64,000 bases of DNA. Origin: Mallotus nudiflorus. Taxonomy: Eukaryota > Streptophyta > Magnoliopsida > Malpighiales > Euphorbiaceae. The stretch spans positions 310,001-374,000 of the forward strand of contig CANTUR010000425.1 in assembly GCA_947683625.1 (NCBI GenBank). The letters are read 5' to 3'. The notes below the pieces were generated by a model. The model saw nothing but the letters and a program-made list of their open reading frames with translations, was not told the origin of the DNA and ran no database searches. The position numbers and the translations under genes are program-made. Shown in pieces: positions 37,777 to 49,629 of this stretch; the first letter of the stretch is position 1; each line of letters begins with the position of its first letter.

Positions 37777-40631
37777 TGTAAAAACTTAAATTTTCATAAA
37801 TTAAATTAAGAAATTAAATTTCAAGATATGCAGTGTTAATAATTATTTTTATTTTATATTATTATTATATTAAATTGTGATATTCAATTTTAATAGAATT
37901 TAATTTAAACTTTTGGGGTTAAATATAATATTAATATCAATAATATAATATTAGTTTTTATTTGAGTATTTGAGCACGATTTATTATATTTTATGATTAA
38001 AAATAGTTGAAAATAATTTTGTTGTTAATAAATTATATTATTAAGTCTTTTATATATTTTTTTAAAAAATATACATTAAAGAATTTTTTTTTCCCTTCCT
38101 TCCTTGCCTCTTTTTTCCTTTCCCTCCTTTCTTTTCTTCTTCAACGTGAACTTCTATATGTAGCACCATCAACCACCACCACCCACAGTCGTTGCCGTCG
38201 CTTTAGCTTGTTGCGCTGCCACCAGCAGAAGCCCTCGTCACCTCCAGTAGCTGCAACAGTGCCGGGAACCGCCACATCTCCTCCTACCTTCGTTTCTCTA
38301 AGGTACCAAAAATTGGAGGGGAGATTGAAGACTTTTCCGTTCGTTCTTGGGCTCGAATTGAAACTCTCAACCTGAACTTCGATAATCCTCAATTAATTTT
38401 AAAAAATTTAACCAGTAACAACTCAAATTTTGCAAATTTTAAATTTGGAAAGTTTTTTTTTTAATTATGAAATTGAAGATTAATTTGATTTTATTTGATA
38501 TATGTTCTTTAGGACTGATTATTGTATGCATTGTAAGGTTTCCAAAAATAATTTTTAGAAATTTTTTGAATTTTTGGGTCTCAAGTTACTCTTTATGACA
38601 CTATTCCTTAGCGGAATTTTTTTTTATATTTTTAATAAATTCTATTAGTTATTTTAAGCAAGTTTTGTTAAGGAAGTTTATTAAAATTATACACCAAATT
38701 TTTATTATAAATTTTTGAATATTTAATGCAAAAATGAATTTTTGAGAAAATTAGTATAAATTGGTAAATTTTATGTTTTAATTGAAATTATGATGTTTTG
38801 GATAATTTTTGAGTAATAAATAATATTAAAATAATTTTTATGAATTAATTTATATTTTTAGCTTATTATTAGTAATTATCAGAATAATATTCGAATAAAA
38901 TAGTATTTTTTAAATGAGTTTTTGATTGCTTAATTATATTCAAATAATTTAATTAATTTTCGGTAACTAAATGCTATTTAATTTCAACAAATTTGAATAA
39001 GGACCTTTTATAGTAAAAATTGATTTTAATGTAAATTTTATTAATTTATTTATAATTAAATGCCTTTTATGCTTTATTTGTGTAAATAAATTAATTTTGA
39101 TATTTAAATGGAATTTTGTTAATTTATATTGTGATTTGCGAAATTGGTTCTTGGTTGGGCATTGAGTGCAGTTCGGGAGTCCACCCGAGATTTAGAGTTA
39201 TTGCGGTTATTTGTAGCATTTTTCTGTATAGGGTTAGCTCTACTTCGTGTAGAGAGATACCCGTTTTACAGGGAAAACTCCGCTAAATTTTCGATAGATT
39301 TCTCATAAAATGTGATGTCGAATCTATTTTAGTAGAGTCATATTTTAATTGAATCTTTTTTTTATAAATCTAGAATTTGTAAGAAATTATGTTTTTAATT
39401 TCCTATTATTTATTTCTTTTCTTTAACCGCACATCCAGTCTAGTCGACAGGTCAAGGTCGAGCGCGACTGCACAGAGGGGCGCATTCCATCTGTAAGTTA
39501 ATAATTGAACTGTGTATAGGATATATATATATATTAATTTTGATAAATAGGAGAATTTATTAAAGAATTATATTATTATAAGAATATCTATTTGAATTAA
39601 ATTCTCATATTATTGCTATATTTATATTAGCATGTTTATATTAAATTTTCACATGATTAGTAAATTTTATTTTATTGTAATCTTTCTTGTTTATTTATAT
39701 TTATTTATTGTTTTAAAATAAACTACAGTAGAATGGGCTACCCGATAAGTTTCATTAGGACTGTGTATGCATCGGTAGAATTGAGAATAAGTGATGAATG
39801 TATGTGGCTTGGTGATACTTTGCTCTCGGGCATGATTTATATATTACTGGGGCTGATAGCTTGGTGATGTTTTGCTCTTAGGAACTGTTAGTAAATATCG
39901 GTTTAAGTGAATTAACTATAGTTGGTAGCTCGGTTGATGTTTTGCTCTTAGGAATTGACAATTTTTGAATTGTAAGAGAGCAGTAAGGCTATTATATTTG
40001 AGGAGTAAGGTTGTACCTAGTTTTCTTATAAAAAGGATTTAAGTAAGCTTATTGTATCTCATAAAGTATTTTATGATTTTAAAATACTTTATTTGGTAAA
40101 AGATTATTTCGATAAAATTAAATAATTTAAATGATAAATTCCTTATTTTCATAAATATATTTTAAAGGAAATTTTTATACTATATACTTTTTTTTATTAA
40201 CTTACTCAATAAGATTTGACTCCATTCAATTAATTTTTTTTAAGATCTTGGGAGTTACCTGCTAGTCGACCTACTATACATCGAGTTTCTTCTTCTCCGA
40301 CTATTTTATGTAGGTTTATCTAAAATATATTATCATCATATATGTATTTTAAATCTAGAACACCGTAGTAGTAGAATGGTTAAATATTATATTGTATTTT
40401 ATGAATTGACGTATGTATTAAAATTTGTACTAAAGATTATTTTTATATTTTATCGAATATTGTTTTGGATATTAATTCATTTGTGTTGTTTATCTTTATA
40501 TAAATATTTCATTTTATTTTATCTATATTTTATTACAACTTTCCTTAAGGCTTACTATGGGTTTTTGGTACTTTATGTATTCTCATTCCCTAGTGCCGGT
40601 CACGTGTTCCTTTTGGGTTCAGGTCGTGACA
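37777..40631 (+). repeat. 5' LTR of element A
   Basis: 2855 bp. It shares the motif GATATGCAGTGTTAAT (about 37824) with the solo LTRs. It has an exon-like pyrimidine-rich and GC-richer block at 38090-38380, an acceptor-like TTTCTGTATAG ending at about 39232, the CTCTAC/GTAGAG hairpin next to it, and the final GGTCGTGACA. Confidence 0.93.
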
Positions 40632-40635
40632 AAGT

Positions 40636-40646
40636 TGGTATCAGAG
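40636..40646 (+). other. Primer-binding site of element A (initiator Met tRNA)
   Basis: TGGTATCAGAG starts four bases after the LTR end and complements the 3' end of plant initiator methionine tRNA, the usual primer of chromoviruses. Confidence 0.9.
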
Positions 40647-40798
40647 TTTTAGCTCATTTTTATATGTGTTTTTGGTTATTAATGTCTATTTTTCGTGAAC
40701 TACCGTGGTAATAGGTTGATAATTGTCATTGTTGTCTTCATTGTTTCTTGCATTTTTTGCTTATGAGGTATTTTTGTCTTATCCTGATTCGTTTGTGT

Positions 40799-41990
40799 CT
40801 TTTTTAGAATTAGGCGAGCACGAACTACTCCTACTGCGGAAGTAGCCTTTGATGAGAATATTGATGAGTAGTCTGTTCATGATGAGATTCTTCCTCCTAC
40901 TCTTTGACGTAGTGGTAGAGGCAAAGGCAGGGGTAGAGCTAAAGCAGCAGCAGCAGCTCAAAGGCATGAACAGTCGTAGGCAAGGCCTAAAGTTCCAGTA
41001 GAGGATCTTGCAATAGGTATGGCATTAATCATGGCTTGACAGCTCTTAACTAAGTAATGCCCCTTGTACAACAGATGCTTCAGTAGAGGACACAAGGGAC
41101 GACAGATGTTGATGCCACCCTACTATACTCTAGAGTCGAGCGAGTTTATTTTGATAATATAGGGGATACTTTGGATTTTATAAATACCATTGAGGCCAAA
41201 ACCTAGATAGGATACACAAACTACCAGCAGATCATGATAGTGGAGTTATATATGTCAGCAGCAACTTAGCATTAGTTCATGCAGTCTATCCAGCCCTATA
41301 TGATTGCGATGACCTAGTTGGATTTTAAAGAGAGATTTATGAGGTTTTTTTTGCCCAGCATTGATGAGAGAGAATTACAGATGGCAGTTACTAAACATTG
41401 CCAGGAGAGATCAGTCCATTGGAGACTACACTCAAGAGTTCTTCAAACTATCATGTCATGTAACGGATATGATATAGGACAAGATTAGAGTTATGGAGAT
41501 CTATATGACTGGGTTAGGCCCAGCTTATATTGGCATTCAGATGGGAGGTTGCAGCCTAAAGAGTGTGGTTGAGGAGGCCAGATAGCTTGAACAGAGGCAT
41601 ATCCGACATGGCACCATACTAGATCCTTACGAGAGTGGCAGTAACATATCAACTCAGGGGTTCAACAGCTTGTTTTCCAGATAGGCATCATGAGTACTTA
41701 GTTATAGGGTACTTCTTAGCAGAGCAGACATTTTAGATCACATCGGATTAGCAGGCACAGTTATGCTTAGAGCCGTAGGAGTGGCAAGACTACTAGATTT
41801 GGTGTTGGTGCCAATAGTAGCAGTAGTGGTCAGAGCTTTGGTAATGGCAGTTCAGGATCTGGGGCTAGTGCATGCGCCATTTGTGGGAGAGGGCATCAAG
41901 GTTTGTGTCACTTGGTGCTTAGAGCTTAGAGCTTGCTTTCGGTGTGGATAGTTCGGGCATTTTGTTAGGGATTGTCCTAATTATGGATTC
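40799..41990 (+). pseudogene. gag: gag remnant, element A
   Basis: Broken frames show a basic Arg/Gly stretch (SGRGKGRGRAKAAAAAQR), then capsid-like text (LDFKERFMRFFLPSIDERE). A zinc knuckle lies at 41934-41975 with Cys-Cys-His-Cys in the order CFRCG...FGHFVRDC, carrying one TAG inside it. Stops are frequent, mostly TAG. Confidence 0.75.
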
Positions 41991-42299
41991 TAGTTGTCAT
42001 ATGCTCAGGGATCTTCTTCATCAGTTGCTTAGTCGTATCTGCAGGTGCATCAACAATATTAGACACCTATATCCTCAATAGCAATTGACCCAGTATCTGA
42101 GCCGGTAGAGGTTTTGGAGGTAGAGCTAGGGGTAGAGGATATGCACAATCGTCCACTTTACAGTAGGCAGGTCTTGGTCAGGCTAGAGTATTCTCCCAGT
42201 ATGCTACTTTGAGGATAAAGTCTTGTTAAATCCAAGTGCTTCGTACTCTTTTATATCTCCTGCATTTGCTTTTAGAATAGTATGTTAACCTTCTAAAAT

Positions 42300-43318
42300 A
42301 TTGATTCCCTTGTCTGTAGTGACTCCACTTAGTGATGAGTTAGAGACAGAAGTATTCTTTCCATCTTATCCAGTATTGGTAGAAGGTAAAGAGTTGCTCA
42401 TAGATCTGGTTTTGCTTGATGTGATTGATTTTGACGTAATTCTAGGGATGGATTGGTTGGCATAGTATTATGCCATAGTTAACTGTCGAGAGCAGGAGTT
42501 GATTTTAGAATTCCATCTGATGAGGAATTTAGATTCAGAGGTGACAAGAGATCAATGCCTTAGAATATTATTTTTATGATCACAACTAGACAGATTCTTA
42601 GAAGAGGTTGTCAAGGCTACTTAGCTATGGTCAGAGATATACAAGTAGATATTGGGGCAGTAGAAAGGGTGCCAATGGTGTGTGAGTTTTTAAATGTTTT
42701 TCTTGAAGAATTGCCAAGCTTGCCACCTGAAAGAGAGATAAAATTCTATATCAATGTAGTGCTTAGTATATATCCTATCTCTATACCACCATATCGAATG
42801 GCACCTGCAGAGTTGAAGGAGCTGAGAGAGTAGTTGCAAGAATTGCTCAATAAAGGTTTCATTTAGCCTAGTACATCTCCTTAGGGTGCTCTTGTGTTGT
42901 TCATAAAGAAGAAGGATGGTAGTCTTTGACTCTGTATCGACTATAGGCAGTTGAATAAAGTTACCATCAAGAATAAATATCCACTCTTAAGGATCGATGA
43001 CTTATTCGATCAGCTATAAGGAGCTCAATGTTTCTTTAAGATTGACTTAAGGTCTGGGTACCATCAATTGAGAATTAGAGGTAAAGATGTACCTAAGACT
43101 GAATTTCGGACAAGGTATGGCCATTATGAATTTTTAGTGATGTCTTTTGAGTTGACTAATGCTCCAGTAGCCTTTATAGACTTAATGAACAGGGTGTTCT
43201 AGTCATTCTTGGACCAATTTGTGATTGTGTTTATTGATGATATTCTGGTATAATCCAAAAGTAAGGCAGAACATGCAATGTATTTGAGGTTGGTGCTTCA
43301 AACTTTGAGAGAGCACTA
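42300..43318 (+). pseudogene. pol: Protease and N-terminal half of reverse transcriptase, element A
   Basis: The protease tail is recognisable (VIDFDVILGMDWLA, about 42420-42470). RT follows: PPYRMAPAELKELRE, FIKKKDGSL, LCIDYRQLNKVTIKNKYPL, FFKIDLRSGYHQLRIR with the first catalytic Asp, and FIDD at 43230-43241 with the other two. About ten stops interrupt it, most at positions where relatives have Gln or Trp. The frame is cut at 43318 by solo LTR B and resumes at 47319. Confidence 0.88.
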
Positions 43319-46300
43319 TGTCATGACCCAAACTAGGAGTCATGACCCGGCACTAGGGAATGGGAATTCTTTCAAATCCGAAACCCGTAGCAAGCCTAAG
43401 AAAATAAAATCATACAATAAATAAATAAAAAGTACGATATAATTAAAATTTTTTGAATCAATATATAAAATAAATACTCCAAATCCTTTTATAAATGAAT
43501 ACATATTCGTACAATGTTCAAATACAAATTCTCAGAGTATTTAATATCCAAACAAAATAATACACTTCCAATATAATAACACTACTACTGCAGTTTCTAG
43601 AATACAATTCAAAGTTCAGAATATACATTTGTATAAAAAAGTCGGGACAGAAAAAACACCGGTGAGGAACTCTACAACTAAGGTTTGACGATATGGGGTC
43701 TCCTAAAAAAAATAATTGAGGGGGGTCAGACCTCACTGAGTGAATTATTATACTATATATACATGCAAACTAAACCATAACAATCAGGCATCCTTATATA
43801 TATATGTATATACACACATTTCACACGAATGCCAAACTCTACTTTTATAAATATATAAAATGTAGGAAAACGTTTAATTAAATTCATGAAGGATCCATGG
43901 AACCCTAATAATAACAACCTCAACAACCCCATCATCACTCTAGCCAAGCAGGGTCACTTGATCCCAAATAGAACACTTATTCCAATCTGGACAGCAGACT
44001 GGCCCCGAGACACTAAGTCGACCGAGCTCCAGTAGTCTGGCTGTCAGTGTGATTGGCCCCGAGACACTTAGTCAACCGAGCTCCAGCAATCACACTATCT
44101 ATCACCTCACATCTCAATCAACCCAATAGATTCATTCCACTATGGACAGTAGATTGGCCCCGAGACACATAGTCAATCGAGCTCCAGCAGTCTGACTATC
44201 AGTGTGATTGGCCCCGCAATCACACTATCTAACATACCATTAATCTTAGTCAAATCAATTAAATCAATTATAATCACCCAAAATTAACTCTCACTCAACC
44301 TTATTCTTTTGCACCGGTACGTACACGGCCCTAGTGCTGTCCACTAGGAAGCACGTTCTATTGATATCCTTCACTTAAATAAATCATTTATTCTGAAAAT
44401 AATTAATGTGGAACGACATTCATAATAATAAAATCAACCATATATATATACCAAAAATATACCTAAAATATAGCCAGTATATTTTGGGTATATATATATG
44501 TCAAATAAAATATGAAATAAACTAAAGATAAATCATTAATATGGTTAAAAACAATTTAAATGAGTAACAATAATATAACATGCATTTCTTAAAAATATAC
44601 TTAAATATACAAAAGATATGCCCTAAGTACACAAATCATTTAATAAAAAATTTATGCATAAATGTTCATGTAAATATGTGTTTGTGTTTAACATATATTC
44701 ACAAATATACTAAAAATGAACCTAATTATCTAGCTTGCATATATCAAAAATAAACCCTAAATATACCACTAATGTGTTAGGTTTAATTTAATAATAAAAC
44801 ATGTATTTATTTGGAAATAAATCAAAAATATACCAAAAATAAACTTAAAAATAATTTAAGTGTAGGTTTATAATTTAACATGCAATTATTTAAGAATAAA
44901 CATAAAATCTACTGAAACTATACCTAAAGTATACTAATCATATAATAAAATAATTATGTCTAAGTATACATTTTAAAACATGTGTATATTACTCAAATGT
45001 ATTAAACCTAAACCTAATTGTTTAATGTGCATATATCAAACTAACATGCATAATTATTTAATATGCATATATATAAAAATGCAACCCTAGATATACCAAA
45101 AATATTATAATTTAAATCACTTTTAAAACATACAATGAAAGTGAAAAATTCTAAATAATGTACCCTATATGCAGTGCATATATATACAGTATAATAACTC
45201 ATATGTTAGCGCTCTACGAGACAAACTCGGCGGGCCTGATCCATTAGGCCTCGGTCTCGACGCAGCTAGACAAACAAATAACAACATGAAATCAGAATAA
45301 ATTTAACGAAAATTCTAAAGACTCGATCTAGAATTTTAGACATAGAATTAGAATAAGAATTTGACCGGACATCACATTTTACGAGAATTCTATCAAAAAT
45401 ACGGTAGAACCTCCCCTGTCAAACGGACATCTCTCTACTCAAAGAGTAGAGCCGGTCCTGCAAAGAAAACACACTTTGGAATAACACCAAATTCCACAAC
45501 CACAATCTCTCGGTCGGACTCCCAAACTACAATTTACCGAACGAGGTTCACAATTCACAGAATATACACAAAACACATTTAAATGTCATAAATACCAAAA
45601 AATACCTTGAATAATCGAAATATAGTAAATCAGATATTTAAAATACTGAAAATAATTATTTCACTGATAATTATAATAAAAAATCCAAATTTTAAATAAA
45701 ATATTATTAAAATTCAACAAATTCTCAATAAATTCATAAAAAATCAACTAAAATACATTCTATAAATTCAAATTACATAATTAACCCTAAAACATACTAA
45801 AAATCAATAAAAACCCATTTATTTAGAAAAATAGTATATTATATATAATTTGAAAATAATTTATGAAAAATAGTTTTAATTAGTTAAAAATACTAAAAAT
45901 TTGTAGAAATCATTTTTATAGCTCAAATAATTATTAAAACCAATTTAATTATATTTTTAGCCAATTTAGTGTAAAATTACCAAAATACCCCTATATATAT
46001 AAATTTACTAAAATAAATCTAAAAATTCACTAAAAATAATATAATTACTAAAAATTAATTTTATCAACATATAATTCAATAATATCAATAAATATACTCA
46101 ATTTACCAATTTATTTCAATTAAACACATAATTAACCCTATTTTTCAAAATTACATAAACTTAACAAATTCCAAATAAATATATAAAAATTCACAAAAAT
46201 TACAAATAAATTTATATAATTCATTTCAACTCCTATAATCACCATAAAACACAATTTCATAATTTAATTAATCTTCAAAAATTAGAACATATTAATAAAA

Positions 46301-46821
46301 TAATAAAAAATTCATAAAAATTAAAATAAATTCCAAAAATTCTAAAACAATTACAGAGTATATATTAAGCTTCTAGGAACAAATTTTGTGAAGGAATTTT
46401 TCATGAATCAACCAATTGAAGCTAAAAAAAATTCAAAACCCAAAATGGCTGATTTGAAGAAATTGAAACCTAAACAATTATAGACCAAATCAAGTGAAAC
46501 AAAGCTTGGAATCACACTCACCAGAGCTCAAGGAGAAGATAGAGACCGACGACATCAAATTTGGTGGCCGAAAATGGTTTGATCGGAGCTAAGTCGATTT
46601 TCGGCTTCTTGATGAAAATCCGGCCAAACAACGCCGGAAATGGGAGCTTTACGTGGTGGAAATGGTTAGAGGTGGAGGAGGAAGGCTGAGGGGCATAGTA
46701 ACAGCAAGAAAACCAGCTTGAAAGTGGTTGGAAATGGTGGAATCCGTTTGGGAAGAAAAATGAAGGAGACAATGACATTTTGGTAATTTTAACAAACTTT
46801 GTTTTTTTTTTTGAAAAAAAC

Positions 46822-46869
<48 letters not shown>

Positions 46870-47318
46870 ACCTTATATATATTATAATAATATAATCCCA
46901 CACACAAATGATATTCACCACACAAATATTTTATTATATTTAATAATTTATACAATTAAAATTAATTAATTAATATAAAAAAATTAAATAATAAAATTAA
47001 GGAAATTAATTAAGCTCTAATTAATTTAAATAAATACACATATATACATTTTATTTTAGCACTTAAAAATTATGTATGAGTTCATGCAAATTCGTAAAAC
47101 TAGTCAAAATAATTAATATTAAATTATTTACGTGTCAATTTCTCAAAAAATACAATTTCCAGGAAAATTTTACAAAAAGTACTTAAAATAATGTAAAATA
47201 ATTAAAATTAGCTTTAAACAAATAACAACTCTTAAAAATGTCATAAATATATACAAAAATCATTAACACTGCATATCCTGATGCAGTATAAAAATATTTA
47301 AAAATTTGGGATATTACA
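43319..47318 (-). mobile_element. Solo LTR B (Tekay-like, reverse orientation), inserted in the RT of A
   Basis: On the plus strand it begins TGTCATGACCC and ends GGGATATTACA, the reverse complement of the C-type LTR ends. It is flanked by CACTA (43314-43318) and AACTA (47319-47323), a TSD with one mismatch. RT reading resumes at once on the right (LYAKFSKCKFWLDQVAFLGH). At 4000 bp it is longer than C because of extra AT-rich sequence at about 44400-45180. The intron-like segment runs 46521 (GTGAGT) to 45458 (TTTGCAG). The hairpin island is at about 45425-45455 and the stem-loop repeats are at 43995-44225, with an extra copy. Confidence 0.92.
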
Positions 47319-48130
47319 AACTAGTTGTATGCTAAGTTTTCAAAGTGTAAATTTTGGTTAGATCAAGTGGCATTCTTAGGCCATGTAGTATCAAAAGATG
47401 GCGTACAAGTGGATTTTAGAAAAATAGAAGCTATTACAGAGTGGCTTAGATCCACATTAGTCACTAAAATAAAGGATTTTCTGGGTTTAGCTGGCTATTA
47501 CAGGAGATTTATAAAGGATTTCTCCAAGATTGTTGTACCTTTGATAAGGCTAACCCAGAAAAATGCTAAGTTTGTGTGGACAGACAAATATGAGGAGCAC
47601 TTTCAGTTGCTAAAGGATTTGTTGACTTCGGCTCTAGTATTGACTTTGCCTTATGGTAATGAAGGTTATATGGTGTATTGTGATGCTTTCCAAGTAGGAT
47701 TGAGCTATGTGTTAATGCATAATGGAAGAGTGGTTGTTTATGCTTCAAGGAAATTTAAGAAGCACGAGCAAAATTATCTTACTCATGACTTAGAAATGGC
47801 AACAATGGTGTTTGCATTAAAGATTTAGAGGCATTAGTTGTACAGTGTGACTTATGAGATATAAACAAACCATAAGAGCCTGAAGTACATTTTCCAGCAA
47901 AGGGATATGAATTTAAGGAAGAGGAGATGGATGAAACTTCTAAAGGAATATGATTGTTCTATTCTATTCCATCCAGGCAAGGCAAACGTAGTTATAGATA
48001 CTTTGAGCAGGAAGTCCGCAGGCAACCTTGCACACATCAGTACTAAAAAGAGACTAATTGTTAAGATGTATGAGTTGATTGACCAAGGACTGCAATTGAA
48101 AGTGACTAAAAAATGCATTCTAGCTCAATT
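47319..48130 (+). pseudogene. pol: C-terminal reverse transcriptase and RNase H, element A
   Basis: RT thumb/connection text FLGLAGYYRRFIKDFSKI is followed by RNase H: LTLPYGNEGYMVYCDAFQVG, RVVVYASRKFKKHEQNYLTH and DLEMATMVFAL. A broken stretch then ends near HPGKANVVIDTLSRK. It continues the frame interrupted by B. Several stops lie between 47828 and 47910. Confidence 0.88.
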
Positions 48131-48235
48131 CAGGGTATGATCAGTATACTTGGATAGAGTGAAAGCTGCTTAGAGAAGGGGCCCATAGTTGCAGAAGATA
48201 ATGTTTGAAGTGCAACAAGGTAGGTCCATTGGATT

Positions 48236-49565
48236 ATGATTGATAGTAAGGTTATGCTATGGTTAGGTACTCAACTGTGTATGCCAACTATAGATGAGCT
48301 GAGAAAAGAAATCATAGAAGAGGCACATTTTTCTACTTACAATGTTCATCCAGGTTCTACTAAGATGTATCATGACTTAAAGGATACATATTGGTGGAAT
48401 GGAATGAAAAAGGATATAGCAAAATTTGTATCTAAATGCCTCATTTGTCAACAAGTGAACCTATAACATCAGAGGGCCTACAACATTATTACAACCATTG
48501 CCTATCCTAAAGTGGAAGTGAGATATGAATGCTATGGACTTTATGACTAGACTGCCTCGTACTACTGGTGGTTATGATGTTGTTGGGATGATAGTTAACA
48601 GATTGACTAAAACAACACACTTTCTACTAATCAAGAAGACATATTCTACTAAGGAATTAGCAAGGTTATATGTCAATAGAATTTTTTTATCTTCATGGGT
48701 ACTAGTGAGCATAGTTTCTGATAGAGTAGCTACTTTCACCTTGGTCTTTTGGCAAGAGTTGCATAAGGCATTAGGTACCAGACTTGATTTCAGCATAGCA
48801 TTTCATCCTCAGACAGATGGTCAATCATAAAGGACCATTCAGACCCTTAAGGATATATTGAGGATGTATGTGATCGACTTTAGTGGTCAGTGGGACATAC
48901 ATTTGCCATTAATAGAATTTGCATATAACAACAATTATCATGCAAATATTAAGATGGCTCCATATGAAGTACTATATAATAGGAAGTGTATATCACCATT
49001 ATGTTGGGAAGTTGAGGAGAAACAGCTGACAGGTCCAGAATTGGTGCAGATTATTTCTAAGAAGGTTCTCATCATTCAGCAACATTTGAGGATAACCTTT
49101 AGCAGACAGAAAAGCTATCCAAATCCGAAAAGGAAGGATGTGTCTTTTTCCATTGGAGACTTAGTGTTTGTGAAGGTATCTCCAATAAAGGGGGTTATAA
49201 GGTTTAGAAAGAGAGGTAAATTAACCTCGAGATACATTGTGCCATTTGAGATACGTTCGAGAGTTGGAGAGGTGGCTTATAAATTGGTATTGCCACCTGA
49301 ATTATTTCGGATTCACCCGGTGTTTCGTATTTCCATGCTGAGAAAATATGTTCCTGATCCTTCTCACATTCTTCAACCTCAGACAGTGGAGTTCAATGAA
49401 GATCTATCATATGAGGAGTATCTTGTGGTAATTGTGGATCGTCAAGTTCGTCAGCTTCGCACCAAGGAGATCTTGATGGTGAAGGTGTTATAAAGCAACC
49501 ACACAATAGAGGACTGCATGTGGGAGACAAAGGCAGTGATGCAAGTGGCTTATCCCTATCTTTTT
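48236..49565 (+). pseudogene. Integrase and chromodomain-like tail, element A
   Basis: The zinc-binding part shows H-H-C-C (EEAHFSTYNVHPGSTKMYHD ... CLICQQ). In the core, MDFMTRLP and VSDRVATF hold the two Asp residues. The codon after TDGQS, where the catalytic Glu belongs, is TAA at 48828-48830. The C-terminal part includes SIGDLVFVKVSP and FRIHPVFRISMLRKYVPDPS. It ends with a chromodomain-like segment (VEFNEDLSYEEYLV, then LRTKEILMVKVL, a stop at 49491, and SNHTIEDCMWETKAVM). The chromodomain marks it as a chromovirus. Confidence 0.9.
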
Positions 49566-49616
49566 CATTAAGATTCTACATTTTATTTATTGAAAATTCG
49601 AGGACGAATTTTTTTT

Positions 49617-49629
49617 AAGGAGGGGAGAC
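49617..49629 (+). other. Polypurine tract of element A
   Basis: AAGGAGGGGAGAC directly abuts the 3' LTR at 49630, the plus-strand priming site typical of chromoviruses. Confidence 0.9.

Noticed and set aside
43319..47318. A separate minus-strand gene inside element A
   Set aside because: The boundaries TGTCA...TTACA, the near-perfect TSD and collinearity with LTR C show it is a reversed solo LTR.
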